Assembly (NCBI GenBank): GCA_963931865.1
Contig: OZ007511.1
Span: 3,319,308-3,383,307, forward strand
DNA from: Axinella damicornis
Lineage: Eukaryota > Porifera > Demospongiae > Axinellida > Axinellidae
Direction: 5' to 3'
Length of the DNA stretch: 64,000 nucleotides
Shown piece by piece: positions 44,201-58,319 of the stretch; position 1 is the stretch's first letter; each line of letters begins with the position of its first letter. Position numbers and translations under genes: made by a program. Below the pieces are notes generated by a model. The model did not search any database. It was not told where the DNA came from and worked only from the letters and a program-made list of their open reading frames with translations.

Positions 44201-47200
44201 CCACAGGTAGCTAACAGATCGAAGTGTATGGTCCAATGTTATGTTGTAGTCACACCTGAGCTTATTTCTTCAGATCCTGCTGACTTCGCTGGACAAATGA
44301 ATATTATGGTGACCTTTGCACCTGGTGTAACTGAGCAGATTGTCAATGTGTCAGTGGTGAATGATGATACAGTTGAAAATTCAGAGACATTCACTGCCAT
44401 GCTGACTGCCGCCCCTGGGAGTATAGTTACAATTGGAGCTGGGGGTACTGCCACTGCCACTATCACTGATGATGACAGTAAGTCTAGTTTCATTTCACTA
44501 TAACCAACCATACCACACCACAGTCCAAGGTATGGGAATGGGACCATGCCATCCATCACAATACAATTTCACCATTGTGATACTAATTTGATCCATCAAA
44601 GTTGACTTGTATGTTCCCATCAGGGGTGGTCTGTTCCTCCCTCTGCAGCTGTGCAGGTTACGTTTGATCCAACTGACTACACTGTGAACGAAAATGATGG
44701 GACTGTAACACTGATGGTACGCAAGATAGGACAGAGTGCGATCCCTGTAATGGTAAACATCACGACCTCCAGTGGCTCTGGTGTAGGTACGTACATCATT
44801 GAACTCCCTTATGCTTCTTCCTCACCACCTTCACCTCCTCACTTCACTTCCCTCACTCTCCCCTTTCATCTTCCCCCTCCCCTCTCACCCATCCTTTTCT
44901 GTCACCTTCTTCCCCCCCCCCATTCTCACCTTCACTCGTGTGTCCCTCACATCCCCATACCACCTCCTTTCACAGATGGAATGGATTTCACTGGCATAGT
45001 ACTACGAACCTTGACCTTCCCTGCTGGTGGAGATGATGTCATTGAAGTCTCTATTCCACTGATCAATGACACGGTTAATGAGCCTACGGAAAATTTCTTC
45101 GCCACTTTGTTCACATCCGACCCCAATGTGGTGATTGTTGAGGATGTAGCAACTGTTGAGATCGTTGATGACGATGGTGAGACTGTATGTGTGTGAATAG
45201 GTGGTATGTAAGTGTGCAGGTGTTTGTGAGAGATAATTATGATTATGGATGTGGGCAGAGAATGTGTCCATTGTAAAAATATGAATTGAAATGAGAGATT
45301 TTTCTAAACTACATGTAACTAGATTGAAACCAAATGTGGTTGTATAGAAACAATACCATATTATGTATAGTATGAAGGCATATCACATACTATGGACACT
45401 ATCAGTGAGCACTGTATACACACACAACGTTTCCTACCCCTGCAGCTGTTGTAGTGGAGTTTGATCCCACCACATACTCCGTCACTGAGTCACCAGGTGC
45501 TGTTGTGATGTTCCGGATCGTGAAACGTACTATGTCCACACAACCCATCTCCGTGCTCTTCAGCACTTCACCCGGCACTGCCACAGGTAGCTAACAAATC
45601 AATTCCTGGGATGCCATGTATATAAAGGAAATTTTCTTGTGTCGTGTTGACTGTATGGGACACCAGTTTGCTCTGTTTATAAGACTGGTTTGGTTGTCAA
45701 TTTTGTAGCTACACCTCTTTCCAAGTACTTTATTGACAGAAAGACTTACTTAGGACCTCTAGGAAGATGTCTCGATGACTCAAACTGATAATTTCCAATA
45801 ATGCGTCGCACTCCGAGGACTAATTTGCATAATGCGATTATAACGGCAGCATTGGCAGCTAGCTCGAAGCGCACACAGTACAGTACAACGGCGAAGAGGG
45901 CTCGTCACATCACTGCCTGTGAACGTTGATGTATAAAGACACAGTTGCGATATGGCTGGGACATCAGTGAAGGTACGAGAAAGCAACTCACTTATGTATT
46001 CTGTGCCCCAGGATACAGACACCCCATGTAGGAGAAAAGGCAGCGACAGTCCGACAACGAGGAATGAACACATCCGCTATGCAATAGCCTTGTCTACATT
46101 CGTCTGACTTCAGTACCTAGCGAGGTGTTTTCTAATCATGCGTCGAAGTTTGGCTGACCGAATTTCTATTGTTGCGTTGCATTTCAAAAATAATTATTTT
46201 CTGAGCGACGCATAATTAGAGCGCCTATGGTATCTATGTACTAATTTTGCAGATTTGGGATGGGACGTAATTTTGGTTTTGGTCAATTTTGATGGTGGAG
46301 CGCTCATTTTTGGTACATTACTGCTATTGCATTGTATAAGGTAAACTGGGAACTTACAGCTCGTGAGATATGAGCCATAGAATTTGAAAGTTGTGCATTT
46401 CGTTTGGTTGTCAAAAGTATTAAAGAAAATATCCAGTGAACAGTAAGGCTGATGTATCCCACTTCCGGTGCACCATTGCAGGCACACCACTTCTATAGCA
46501 CGAAACATTCCGTAGATACACATCTTTGTATGTTGCACCATAAGATGGATTTTCCTTTAGAGGGTTGCATGTGATATTATCGTGACAACCTTGCCCAGGA
46601 TATAGACCTGTTGGTTAATTGATTGATTATCAAATGCTGTGACATTTTTCTTGCTACTCTACAGCTCCTACTGACTTCATAGGTCAGACAAATGTGACTG
46701 TGACCTTCGCACCCAGTGAAACTGAGCAGAATGTCAGTGTGTCTGTGGTGAATGACAATACACTTGAAAACCCTGAGGAATTCACCGCCATGTTGACTGC
46801 CATCCCTGGGAGTATGGTTACAATTGGAGCTGCGGCCACGGCCACTGCCACTATCACTGATGACGACAGTAAGCCTAAAGTATATACCCCATCCTAAGTA
46901 CTATATAGGCCAGGTGTGACCTTCTGGAGACTACATGATTACATGTTTAGTGTCAATGTGACAGCGAGATCAATACAGCTAACTGCAGAAATCTTTGATC
47001 CCCACCGCTGCTGCTATCGTACTGTGATTAATTGGCGAGACCCCTCTTATTGTCTTGCTCCAGGTGTTGTGATCAACTTTGACCCAGTCACGTATGCAGT
47101 AACAGAGGGTGGCTCTACAATGCTGAGGATAGTCAGAGTTGGAGATGCAGATATTCCAGTTTCTGTGTCCGTCTCAACTGTGGTGGGGACTGCAGGTGAT

Positions 47201-50200
47201 TATGTTATTGTACAGTGTCTTTTGGGACGAGCCTGAGCAAGTCATATAGTCGTGTTCTCAAGATGCCCTGGCCACTGTCTGTTTGGTGCGTATGACCGTA
47301 TATATCCAAGTGGAAATTGTAATATTGCACCTTGTGCGTGCTAGACTGGACCAGTCACCAAAGCATTGCACGGCGATGATGAACTACAAACTTGAAATTG
47401 CATGAACGAATGGTCTCAACATCACCTGGCTAGTTACATACTACCAACTTGAAACTGCAGACTGCCGCAGTGAACGAGAATTTATGGGCCGCGAGCAAAT
47501 GATCTCAACATAATCTGGCTAGCTACGTACTACAAACTTGAAACTGCAGACTAAGCCGAGCTATAGGATGAGCTGCGAGTAATATGCACTGTATTAATTT
47601 GTTCTGTTTCTGTATATAACTTCAGTACACCTTCACTAATTCCTCTTCATGGTGATACATGGACCCTACATCACCAGCAGGTACCCTCTTGTAGTTTGAA
47701 CACCACATTCTTTCTGTTTCACACTTCAGGGTTGGCTGACTTCGATGCAATCACCAACCAAGTGGTGACCTTCCAACCTGGGGACACAGAGCAGTTTGTC
47801 TCATTCACCAGCAACAATGATACCACAGTGGAGGGTACAGAGATGCTGACTGCTGTCCTATCCGACCCCTCCCCAGGCGCTACCCTCGGACAAGACATGG
47901 CCACCATCAGCATCGCGGATGTTGGAGGTGAAATTTTAACTACTTAGTTGTAGTGATGTTTGTGCCAGCAAGTGCACTAGCTCACACATCATTCCCATAC
48001 TCTTGCAGCTGTTGTAGTGGAGTTTGATCCCACCACGTACACTGTCACTGAGTCAGATGGTGCTGTTGTGATGTTCCGGATCGTGAAACGTACCATGTCC
48101 ACACAACCTGTCTCTGTGCTCTTCAGCACTTCACCCGGCACTGCCACAGGTAGCCAACAGATCAAAATGTATGGTCCAATATCATATATGTTATGTTGCA
48201 GTCACTTAATATTTCTTCAGATCCTGCTGACTTCATTGGACAAGCCAATACTGTAGTGACCTTTGCACCTGGTGTAACTGAGCAGATTGTCAATGTGTCT
48301 GTGGTGAATGATAATACGCTTGAAAGCACCGAGACATTCACTGCCATGCTGACTGCCGCCCCTGGGAGTATGGTTATGATTGGAGCTGGGGGTACTGCCA
48401 CTGCCACTATCACTGATGATGACAGTAAGCCTAAAGTATACTAGAAACAAAAAATTTTCTTACAGAAATTACAAATGATTTAGTGATGGCCACCCCGATC
48501 GACTCCCGAAAAAGCAGACAAACAAGGAATGCCATTAACCAGCCTCAGTCCCATCCCATTGAAAAATGTAGAATTTAGGGATGGGATGGGACTGAGGCTG
48601 GTTAATGGCATTCCTTGTTTGTCTGCTTTTTCGGGAGTCGATCGGGGTGGCCATCACTAAATCATTTGTAATTTTTGTAAGAAAATTTTTTCTTTCTAGT
48701 TTGTGAGGTTTTTTGAGCGCATGGATTGCGTAACTTTCATGATGTCATTTTATTAATTGCCTTGATGGATGTGAACCTTCTGCTGGGCACTGAGCAGGCT
48801 TTGATGCTTCATTCTATTTCCACTACCAAAACTCTAACCTCACTCACAGTATTGGTGGTATATACATGTTCCGCACTGTAGTTACGTCATGAAAAGAAAG
48901 CCACGCCTCCATGATGGCATAGTCACGATAGATCTTGGCAAGAACAGGTTGGTAGAAATTCCTCGCAGCGGTAGTGAGGCACCAGATGATGGATTCACAA
49001 GGATTCAGCTGATCACCAAGCGCCCAAAATGCTGTAAAAAAGAATGCAACGTGCGTTTGCATGTGAACTGCGCATGCGCATTTGGCACGCATGACCTCTG
49101 GTTGCATCAAAATGGCTTCGTGCTAGCAATTCACGGAATCGTAGCTAGCCAGCAGTGCCTTTCTTGCCAGTATGTAGTCAAAAGGGCCGAAAGGAGCTAC
49201 TACGACGAAAGCGATGTTGTTCTGTGAGTGAACTAGCTCAGGAAATGCTTTTGTTGTCCAGCTATGCTAGTCAATGAGAAAGAAGAAGAAGAAGAAAGAA
49301 AGAAAGAAAGAAAGAAAGAAGATGACGAAATCGGAATTTTACGGCGACTTATTACTCGACTCCCGCGTACTCTCAGGTACGTTTGCGAGTGTTTTTGTGA
49401 ACTGCTAGGTAGTATCATTCTGTCTGCATGCTTGGTTTGGGGGGTAGTAGCTTCTTTGGCCGTTTTCCTGCTGGTGCATCAGTATGGTATTTCGAAATTT
49501 CCTTAGCCATCCCTAAATAGAGAACGCTACCGCGTTTTCTGATATCCCATCCTAAGTACTATAATTATATAGGCCAGGTGTGACCTACTACATGATTACA
49601 TGTTTAGTGTCAATGTGACAGCAAGATCAATACAGCTAAGCAGAAATCTTTGATCCCCACCGCTGCTGCTATCGTACTGTGATTAATTGGCGACACCCCT
49701 CTTGTTTACTGTATTGTCTTGCTCCAGGTGTTACGATCAACTTTGACCCAGTCACGTACACAGTGACAGAGGGTGGCTCTACAATGCTGAGGATTGTGAG
49801 GGTTGGAGATGCAGATATTCCTGTTTCTGTGTCCGTCTCAACTGTGGTGGGAACTGCAGGTGATTATGTATAATATTGGACAGTGTGTTTATCTTTTGGG
49901 ACGAGCCTGAGCAAGTCATATAATCGTGTTCCCAAGATGCCCTGGCCACTGTCTGTTTGGTGCGTATGACCGTATATCCAAGTGGAAATTGTAATATTGC
50001 ACCTTGTGCGTGCTAGACGGGACCAGTCACCAAAGCATTGCACGACAGCGCCCAGGGTGGAGAGCCTGCTACGTTTGCACGGCGATGATGAACTACAAAC
50101 TTGAAATTGCATGAACAAATGGTCTCAACATCACCTGGCTAACTACGTACTACCAACTTGAAACTGCAGACTGCCACAGTGAACGAGAATTTATGGGCCG

Positions 50201-53200
50201 CGAGCAAATGATCTCAACATAATCTGGCTAGCTACGTACTACCAACTTGAAACTGCAGACTAAGCCGAGCTATAGGATGAGCTGCGAGTAATATGCACTG
50301 TATTAATTTGTTCTGTTTCTGTATATAACTTCAGTACACCTTCACCAATTCCTCTTCATGTTGATACATGGACCCTACATCACCAGCAGGTACCCTCTTG
50401 TCGTTTGAACACCACATTCTTTCTGTTTCACACTTCAGGGTTGGCTGACTTCGCTGCAATCACCAACCAAGTGGTGACCTTCCAACCTGGGGACACAGAG
50501 CAGTTTGTCTCATTCACCAGCAACAATGATACCACAGTGGAGGGTACAGAGATGCTGACTGCTGTCCTATCCGACCCCTCCCCAGGCGCTACCCTCGGAC
50601 AAGACACGGCCACCATCAGCATCGCGGATGTTGGAGGTGAAATTTTAACTACTTAGTTGTAGTGATGTTTGTGCCAGCAAGTGCACTAGCTCACACATCA
50701 TTCCCATACTCTTGCAGCTGTTGTAGTGGAGTTTGATCCCACTACGTACACTGTCACTGAGTCACAAGATGCTGTTGTGATGTTCCGGATCGTGAAACGT
50801 ACCATGTCCACGCAACCTGTCTCTGTGCTCTTCAGCACTTCACCCGGCACTGCCACAGGTAGCCAACAGATCAAAATGTATGGTCCAATATTATATATGT
50901 TATGTTGCAGTCACTTAATATTTCTTCAGATCCTGCTGACTTCATTGGACAAGCCAATACTGTAGTGACCTTTGCACCTGGTGTAACTGAGCAGATTGTC
51001 AATGTGTCTGTGGTGAATGATAATACGCTTGAAAGCACCGAGACATTCACTGCCATGCTGACTGCCGCCCCTGGGAGTATGGTTATGATTGGAGCTGGGG
51101 GTACTGCCACTGCCACTATCACTGATGATGACAGTAAGCCTAAAGAATATATCCCATCCTAAGTATTATATAGGCCAGGTGTGACCTACTACATGATTAC
51201 ATGTTTAGTGTCAATGTGACAGCGAGATCAATACAGCTAACTGCAGAAATCTTTGATCCCCACCGCTGCTATCGTACTGTGATTAATTGGCGAGACCCCT
51301 CTTGTTTACTGTATTGTCTTGCTCCAGGTGTTACGATCAACTTTGACCCAGTCACGTACACAGTGACAGAGGGTGGCTCTACAATGCTGAGGATAGTCAG
51401 AGTTGGAGACGCAGATATTCCAGTTTCTGTGTCCGTCTCAACTGTGGTGGGAACTGCAGGTGATTATGTATAATATTGGACAGTGTGTTTATCTTTTGGG
51501 ACGAGCCTGAGCAAGTCATATAATCGTGTTCCCAAGATGCCCTGGCCACTGTCTGTTTGGTGCGTATGACCGTATATCCAAGTGGAAATTGTAATATTGC
51601 ACCTTGTGCGTGCTAGACGGGACCAGTCACCAAAGCATTGCACGACAGCGCCCAGGGTGGAGAGCCTGCTACGTTTGCACGGCGATGATGAACTACAAAC
51701 TTGAAATTGCATGAACAAATGGTCTCAACATCACCTGGCTAACTACGTACTACCAACTTGAAACTGCAGACTGCCACAGTGAACGAGAATTTATGGGCCG
51801 CGAGCAAATGATCTCAACATAATCTGGCTAGCTACGTACTACAAACTTGAAACTGCAGACTAAGCCGAGCTATAGGATGAGCTGCGAGTAATATGCACTG
51901 TATTAATTTGTTCTGTTTCTGTATATAACTTCAGTACACCTTCACCAATTCCTCTTCATGTTGATACATGGACCCTACATCACCAGCAGGTACCCTCTTG
52001 TCGTTTGAACACCACATTCTTTCTGTTTCACACTTCAGGGTTGGCTGACTTCGCTGCAATCACCAACCAAGTGGTGACCTTCCAACCTGGGGACACAGAG
52101 CAGTTTGTCTCATTCACCAGCAACAATGATACCACAGTGGAGGGTACAGAGATGCTGACTGCTGTCCTATCCGACCCCTCCCCAGGCGCTACCCTCGGAC
52201 AAGACACGGCCACCATCAGCATCGCGGATGTTGGAGGTGAAATTTTAACTACTTAGTTGTAGTGATGTTTGTGCCAGCAAGTGCACTAGCTCACACATCA
52301 TTCCCATACTCTTGCAGCTGTTGTAGTGGAGTTTGATCCCACCACGTACTCTGTCACTGAGTCAGATGGTGCTGTTGTGATGTTCCGGATCGTGAAACGT
52401 ACCATGTCCACACAACCTGTCTCTGTGCTCTTCAGCACTTCACCCGGCACTGCCACAGGTAGCCAACAGATCAAAATGTATGGTCCAATATCATATATGT
52501 TATGTTGCAGTCACACCTGAGCTTAATATTTCTTCAGATCCTGCTGACTTCATTGGACAAGCCAATACTGTAGTGACCTTTGCACCTGGTGTAACTGAGC
52601 AGATTGTCAATGTGTCTGTGGTGAATGATAATACGCTTGAAAGCACTGAGACATTCACTGCCATGCTGACTGCCGCCCCTGGGAGTATGGTTATGATTGG
52701 AGCTGGGAGTACTGCCACTGCCACTATCACTGATGATGACAGTAAGTCTAGTTTCATGTCAGTTGTATGCTAACCAACCACACCATACCACATGCAGTCT
52801 GAGGTATGGGAATGGGACCATGCCATCCATCACAATACAATTTCACCATTGTGATATATATATTTGATCCATCAAAGTTGACTTGTATGTACACATCAGG
52901 GGTGGTCTGTTCCTTCCTCTGCAGCTGTTGAGGTTTTGTTTGATCCAACTGACTACACTGTGAACGAAAATGATGGGACTGTAACACTGATGGTACGCAA
53001 GATAGGACAGAGTGCGATCCCTGTAATGGTAAACATCACGACCTCCAGTGGCTCTGGTGTAGGTACGTACATCATTGAACTCCCTTATGCTTCTTCCTCA
53101 CCACCTTCACCTCCTCACTTCACTTCCCCTCCTCATCTCATCCCCCCCTCTCACCCATTCTTTTCTGTCACCTTCTTCCCTCTCATCCCCCCCCCCCCCC

Positions 53201-56200
53201 CCCCCCCCCCCATTCTCACCTTTGCTCGTGTGTCCCCTCACATTCCCATACCACCTCCTTTCACAGATGGAATGGATTTCACTGGAATAGTACTACGAAC
53301 CTTGACCTTCCCTCCTGGTGGAGATGATGTCATTGAAGTGTCAATTCCACTGATCAATGACACCGTTAATGAGCCTACTGAAGATTTCTTCGCCACTTTG
53401 TTCACATCCGACCCCAATGTAGTGATTGTTGAGGATGTAGCAACTGTTACCATTGTTGATGATGATGGTGAGTTTGCATTGTGCTATGTGAGTGTGCATA
53501 CAGAGAGCATTATAGTTTTTGTCTCGGCGCCGAAGCGCTGAGACACAGTGCTGAGTACGTATACGTCTGTCCACATAGCTGGAGCGCATGCGCGACGGAT
53601 TTTACTAACTAGTAATGTGCATGTGGTCGCACCCTACTGTACTACACGACTGAAGACACAAACAAGATCATGTGAGATTTCAGCGAGAGAGGCTAAAACA
53701 GCAAGAAGTCGGATTACAAGGTATTTTTTAATTTGGCAAATTTTAAATTTGGCGATTTCGATCGATCGATCCTCGACACAAATGACGTAACGGCAATGAC
53801 GTAAGCCTCAGCGTGACAGTACAGTACAGGCGCTCAGTGCTAGGAACTGTACGTGTATCGATCGAGTGCGACCAGTTACCAGCTAACCATGGAGACTTTC
53901 GAAGTAGAGGGATGTGTCAGAGGCCATCACGTTTTCCATACAGTGTAGAGCCCCACCGTCCGAGAGCGGCGACTCCATGAATCAGTGCGCTGTCAGGCTG
54001 TGGCGGTTATGCGCTCGAGTGCAATCGTTGGCCACGTCCCTCACACTCTCGTTAACGGCTTGTAGTTCCTTCCCGGAGAGAGAGGAATTCCCGATGTCGC
54101 GTTCTCTTGGGAGTATACAGCTGCTGAATTTTTTCTGAAATACTGGTACAGCGCTACCGTACGTACGTATGATCGATTGTGCATTACTAATGTGCGTGCG
54201 CATACCCGAGTGGCCGGCCGGCTGGGGTGGCGTTTAATATTGGCGGAATTTAATTTGGCGATTTTTTCCTGTACCGCCAAATCGCCAAATTAAAACCCCC
54301 GCCAAATTTTCCCGCTATACGGTATACGCGAGAATGATCATCTGAGGAGCGCCAAGAACGTAGACTATACAAGCTGACTGAGAAAGGCAACGGCAAAGAA
54401 GGCCTCAACAAGAGAGTCTGGAACAGAGAGACTGCAACGACTACAAGCTGACTAGATGCTCTTAGATTGCATCAGTATTCCTCCATTGACAAATTTAGTC
54501 TAAGTTTTTTCATACAAAGCCAAAAGTATTACCAGTGCGCCTTTCATTGAAGTTTGTCCATTGTATGACTGGTGCAACAAATTGTGACGTATTTGCCTGT
54601 TGACACACTGTAAAGTCTTTCATCAGTACGGCAGCATGCGCCAAGATTTGATCTAATCTCAGAGCTATAGCTAGCTACCGAGCAAATCTTGTTAGTTTAA
54701 CCAAACCGTCTGTTGTGTCCAACACTTGTATCAGTCTTGCAAGCAAACTGCCGAGACAATTTTCCAAAAAAGGTGTCCAATTGTTTACATTGTACAAGGC
54801 TAGCAGAACATGCAGAATGAATCTGTTTTCTGTAATGGATGGCACTGGATTCATGGACCAGTAGGACTAACTTGGGTTACCATGCTTGGTCGGTCAAGTT
54901 CCTAGATTGGAGATCGTGTGCTTGCTGAATCTCTCTCTACCTTGCATTCAAATGTTCGACAGTGGAACATGGGAAGGGACTTCACTAAGCTGCAGATTTG
55001 AGATAGTAACATCAAGCTTAGCTATAGGCTGGCCTGCATGCTATACGGACAACTCGTACTCATACTCTGATACTCTGAGGCGCAAATCATTCCTGGGGGA
55101 GGATACCCTACAATCGGTGTGCCTTAAGCACGTCAGTCATGAATCTTTGACACTATTGTCGGTCACTCTCCTCCTTCCCTTACTTCTTCCGTCCTTTACT
55201 CCTTTCCCACTCCCTCCCTCCCTCCCTTCGTCCATCCTTCCCTCCCTCCTTTCTTCCCTCTTCCCACTCCCTCCCTCCCTCCCTTCGTCCATCCTTCCCT
55301 CCCTCCTTTCTTCCCTCTTCCCTCTCACTGACCCTCCCTCCCTCCCTCTCTTCTCTCTCTCTCAGATGTGACGGTGATACCTGAAGTGCCAACAGTTGTT
55401 GTACCTGAGGACAACGGCACTGTTACTGTCTGCTACAACACCAGTACCGGCATTGCTCAACCACTCACAATAAACGTGACTACAGTGCAGTATACGATGG
55501 GAAATATTGCCACTGGTGAGATTCATTTCTTGTATGTACTGTGTAGAACTAGGTGGCTGTGTTATCATCTCTGGTAGTACTAACGTCACAGCGGAGTAAG
55601 TTCCCGGACACAAGGACCTGGGAGTGCTTGTGTCCCAGGACAGTCCGGGTCTATAGGGACATCCTGGACAGTAGTGTCTGTGCTACCAGGATGTCCTGGG
55701 AGTGTCTGGGACATGCGGGACATCCCAGACACATGGACACATGTGCCTGTGCTACCAGGAATAAAGTCCTGGTCATTCCGGGATGTTGTAGGCTGTCCGG
55801 AACTGTCCACCAAGTCCTGACTATTGTGGGCAAAGCTGGACATGACTGTTCGCACAGGAGAAACCACCTGAAGGTACAGATAGGACGGTCGCTGTAACCA
55901 TCAGAGTGTCTCTGCATCCACACCATCCACACACCAGTTCGAGTCCATTTAAAGTTTCGTATTTGGCTTTTTCAGCAATTCTCCTGCGTAGAGGAGTGCC
56001 CGCAGATATTGTCTACGCAGGAAATAGCATAATTATTACTCAAAAGTGAAGTGGTCCCACGATGGACTCGTACGGTGTGTGGACAGTGCAAACATGGAGC
56101 AACTTCGACGATGATGGTGCCCATCCAGTCCCGTATCTACAGCTATTTTCTCCTGTGTCGGTCAGGTAGTTTGCTCTTTCATTGTGTATTTTGTTGTGGC

Positions 56201-58276
56201 GGACGATGGGAAGACAGAGCGTGCTGTACCGTGAAGTTTGCCTCACATGCATACGCAGTACATGGGAGTGCATAAGGTGACCAACCACATCTGAGTGCAA
56301 ATGCGTCTGTTGAGACCGCAGGCAAGGAAATGGAGGATTCCTCTCAAGGTTCTTCTTAACCACATGAAAGCATCGATAGAACATTCAATCAAAGGATCAT
56401 TTCCCACGTCTTGTTGATTCCGGTTGCCGGCCGGCCGGGCCACCATTGGAACAAAGCTATGATTCTGAATCGGGTGTAGCAGGTTATTAATTGACAGTGC
56501 ACACATTAAAGCTTGAAATTCAGAAATTTTCTAAGCAAATATTTTCTCATCGCTGCCATCACAGTGCATGTAAGTTACCCTTTTACGAGGGACAACCACA
56601 CTCCTGGTAGCCGCGTTGCAACCCCGGTTGCTACTCGCCGTAGCGAAGCTAAATATTGCAATTCGTTCCAATTAACGCACAGGTCACGTGGCAACAACGC
56701 TCAGTCGATCGCGAACAATGGTGACCAAAGGACGACAAGACATTATTACAGCACTCACAACTTAGCCAGCACGGTGAGTTTCTACATGTAAGCGTCAGTG
56801 AACGACAGTGATCACGGCCGTGTGGTCAGAATCTTTGTGTGCCTTTCCAAAGAACGGTACTGCCACCGGAAGTCGAAGAGAGCGCTCGAGCAATGGCAGC
56901 CAACGGCGAGACAAAAGCGCTCATATCTCCACCACCAAGGTGAGTTTCAGCGCAATTATTTTGATTTTGTGTCACTGCATCATAGCGATCACGACGGTGT
57001 AGCCATCTTTGTAGGCCATTCCGAAGTAGTCAAACGTTTATTATTTAGATTACATTACACGGCACAATTTTTCCCTACCAGGAGTGTAACTTCTGCATGA
57101 CCACGCGGAAAGTGAATAAGTCGGGAGTCGTGGCAGTGGGATGAAACAGGAATCAGAGCATGGCCATTTTTCCCCCCATGCAGCTGCTGGGTTTTCTCAA
57201 CTCACAGTGCGCATAACTACGGCAACAGTTTTAACACAGTCTGACGCCTTTGGCGGACTTCCTGACCCGTATGTTGAAGTCACTGCCATAGACTGTAATG
57301 GAAGGAGGCATGTGATGCGAACCACCACAAAAGACGATACGAGAAATCCCGTCTGGAATGAAGTGCTCAACTTTGGATTCAATTGCTGGTTGAGGTTTGA
57401 AATTCGACTTTACGATGAAGATCTCTTTTTTGATGACTTAGTACTCGAAGACTCCAGGGTTGTGGTGGGTTTTGGCGGTAATATTCAGCTCAATTCAACA
57501 CTCTGTTTGGAGCAGGGGGCACTCTGCAATGCAACAGTGGAATTCGGTTATGGAAACATCTTCAGCACTGGTATGTAGTTCAATCACATTGCTGGGCAAG
57601 TGTGAGCGAGCCCCACATTCTGAATCTGAATCTGAATTTATTTTTGCTATAATATAGCGTGGGTACACAAAAGGTAACTAGACCTAGTTGTAGAGAGCTA
57701 ACTGGCAGACGACGACTTCCGCTCACAGCGTACGTAAATCTGGCACTTGCAGTATAAAGTATTACACTCCTGGATGTCATACCAATACCGCAAAATGATC
57801 CTCAGTAGCTAAAATGCATGTAGCTTGCTCATACTCGCCTCACAGTGTCCTGCAATCCTCAGTGTCCTGCAATCCTCACAGTCTCCTACAATCCTCACAG
57901 TGTCCTCACAGTGTCCCGCATGTCTCACAGTGTCCTGCAATCCTCACAGCGTCCTAATTCCCCTCTTAGCTACGTAGCTATCCACTAACTTGGTGGAAAA
58001 TTAAAAATCATAAAAGAACCGAAACTGTGTTTTTTCCCCCACAGAGAGTGCGGACTACACACCTGCCACACGCACCATCACCTTCCCCATCAGCAGCACT
58101 ATCACCACAAGGTGTACCAGTTTTGACATCATTGATGATGACATTGGTCTCGAGGGGAACGAGAGTTTTACTGTACGAGTTGGGACAAGTGGACCACTGT
58201 CTTGGGTTACCATCGTTGATGACGACAGTACGTTGGTGTTGTGTGTGAGGAGAGGTTGAGAACTACACACTCACAC

Positions 58277-58319
<43 letters not shown>

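Larger units (their letters stand above)
53468..55365 (+). other. Gene 2 intron between domains 26 and 27, 1.9 kb
   Basis: Contains TTTAATTTGGCG-rich MITE sequence (53720-54325) and a CCCT/TTCC-rich tract (55160-55365). It also contains a small GTCTCGGCGCCGAAGCGCTGAGAC hairpin at 53521. No exon was recognised. Confidence 0.6.

Noticed and set aside
48889..49506. Two ORFs (112 and 80 codons, one Cys-rich, one with a hydrophobic C-terminus) as nested genes
   Set aside because: Located within a recent intronic insertion; the second one starts in an (AAAG)n patch; no homology recognised.
55590..55860. p53-site-like GGGACATGCG / GGGACATCCC motifs as a regulatory element
   Set aside because: They are by-products of a degenerate palindromic repeat block, with no independent support.
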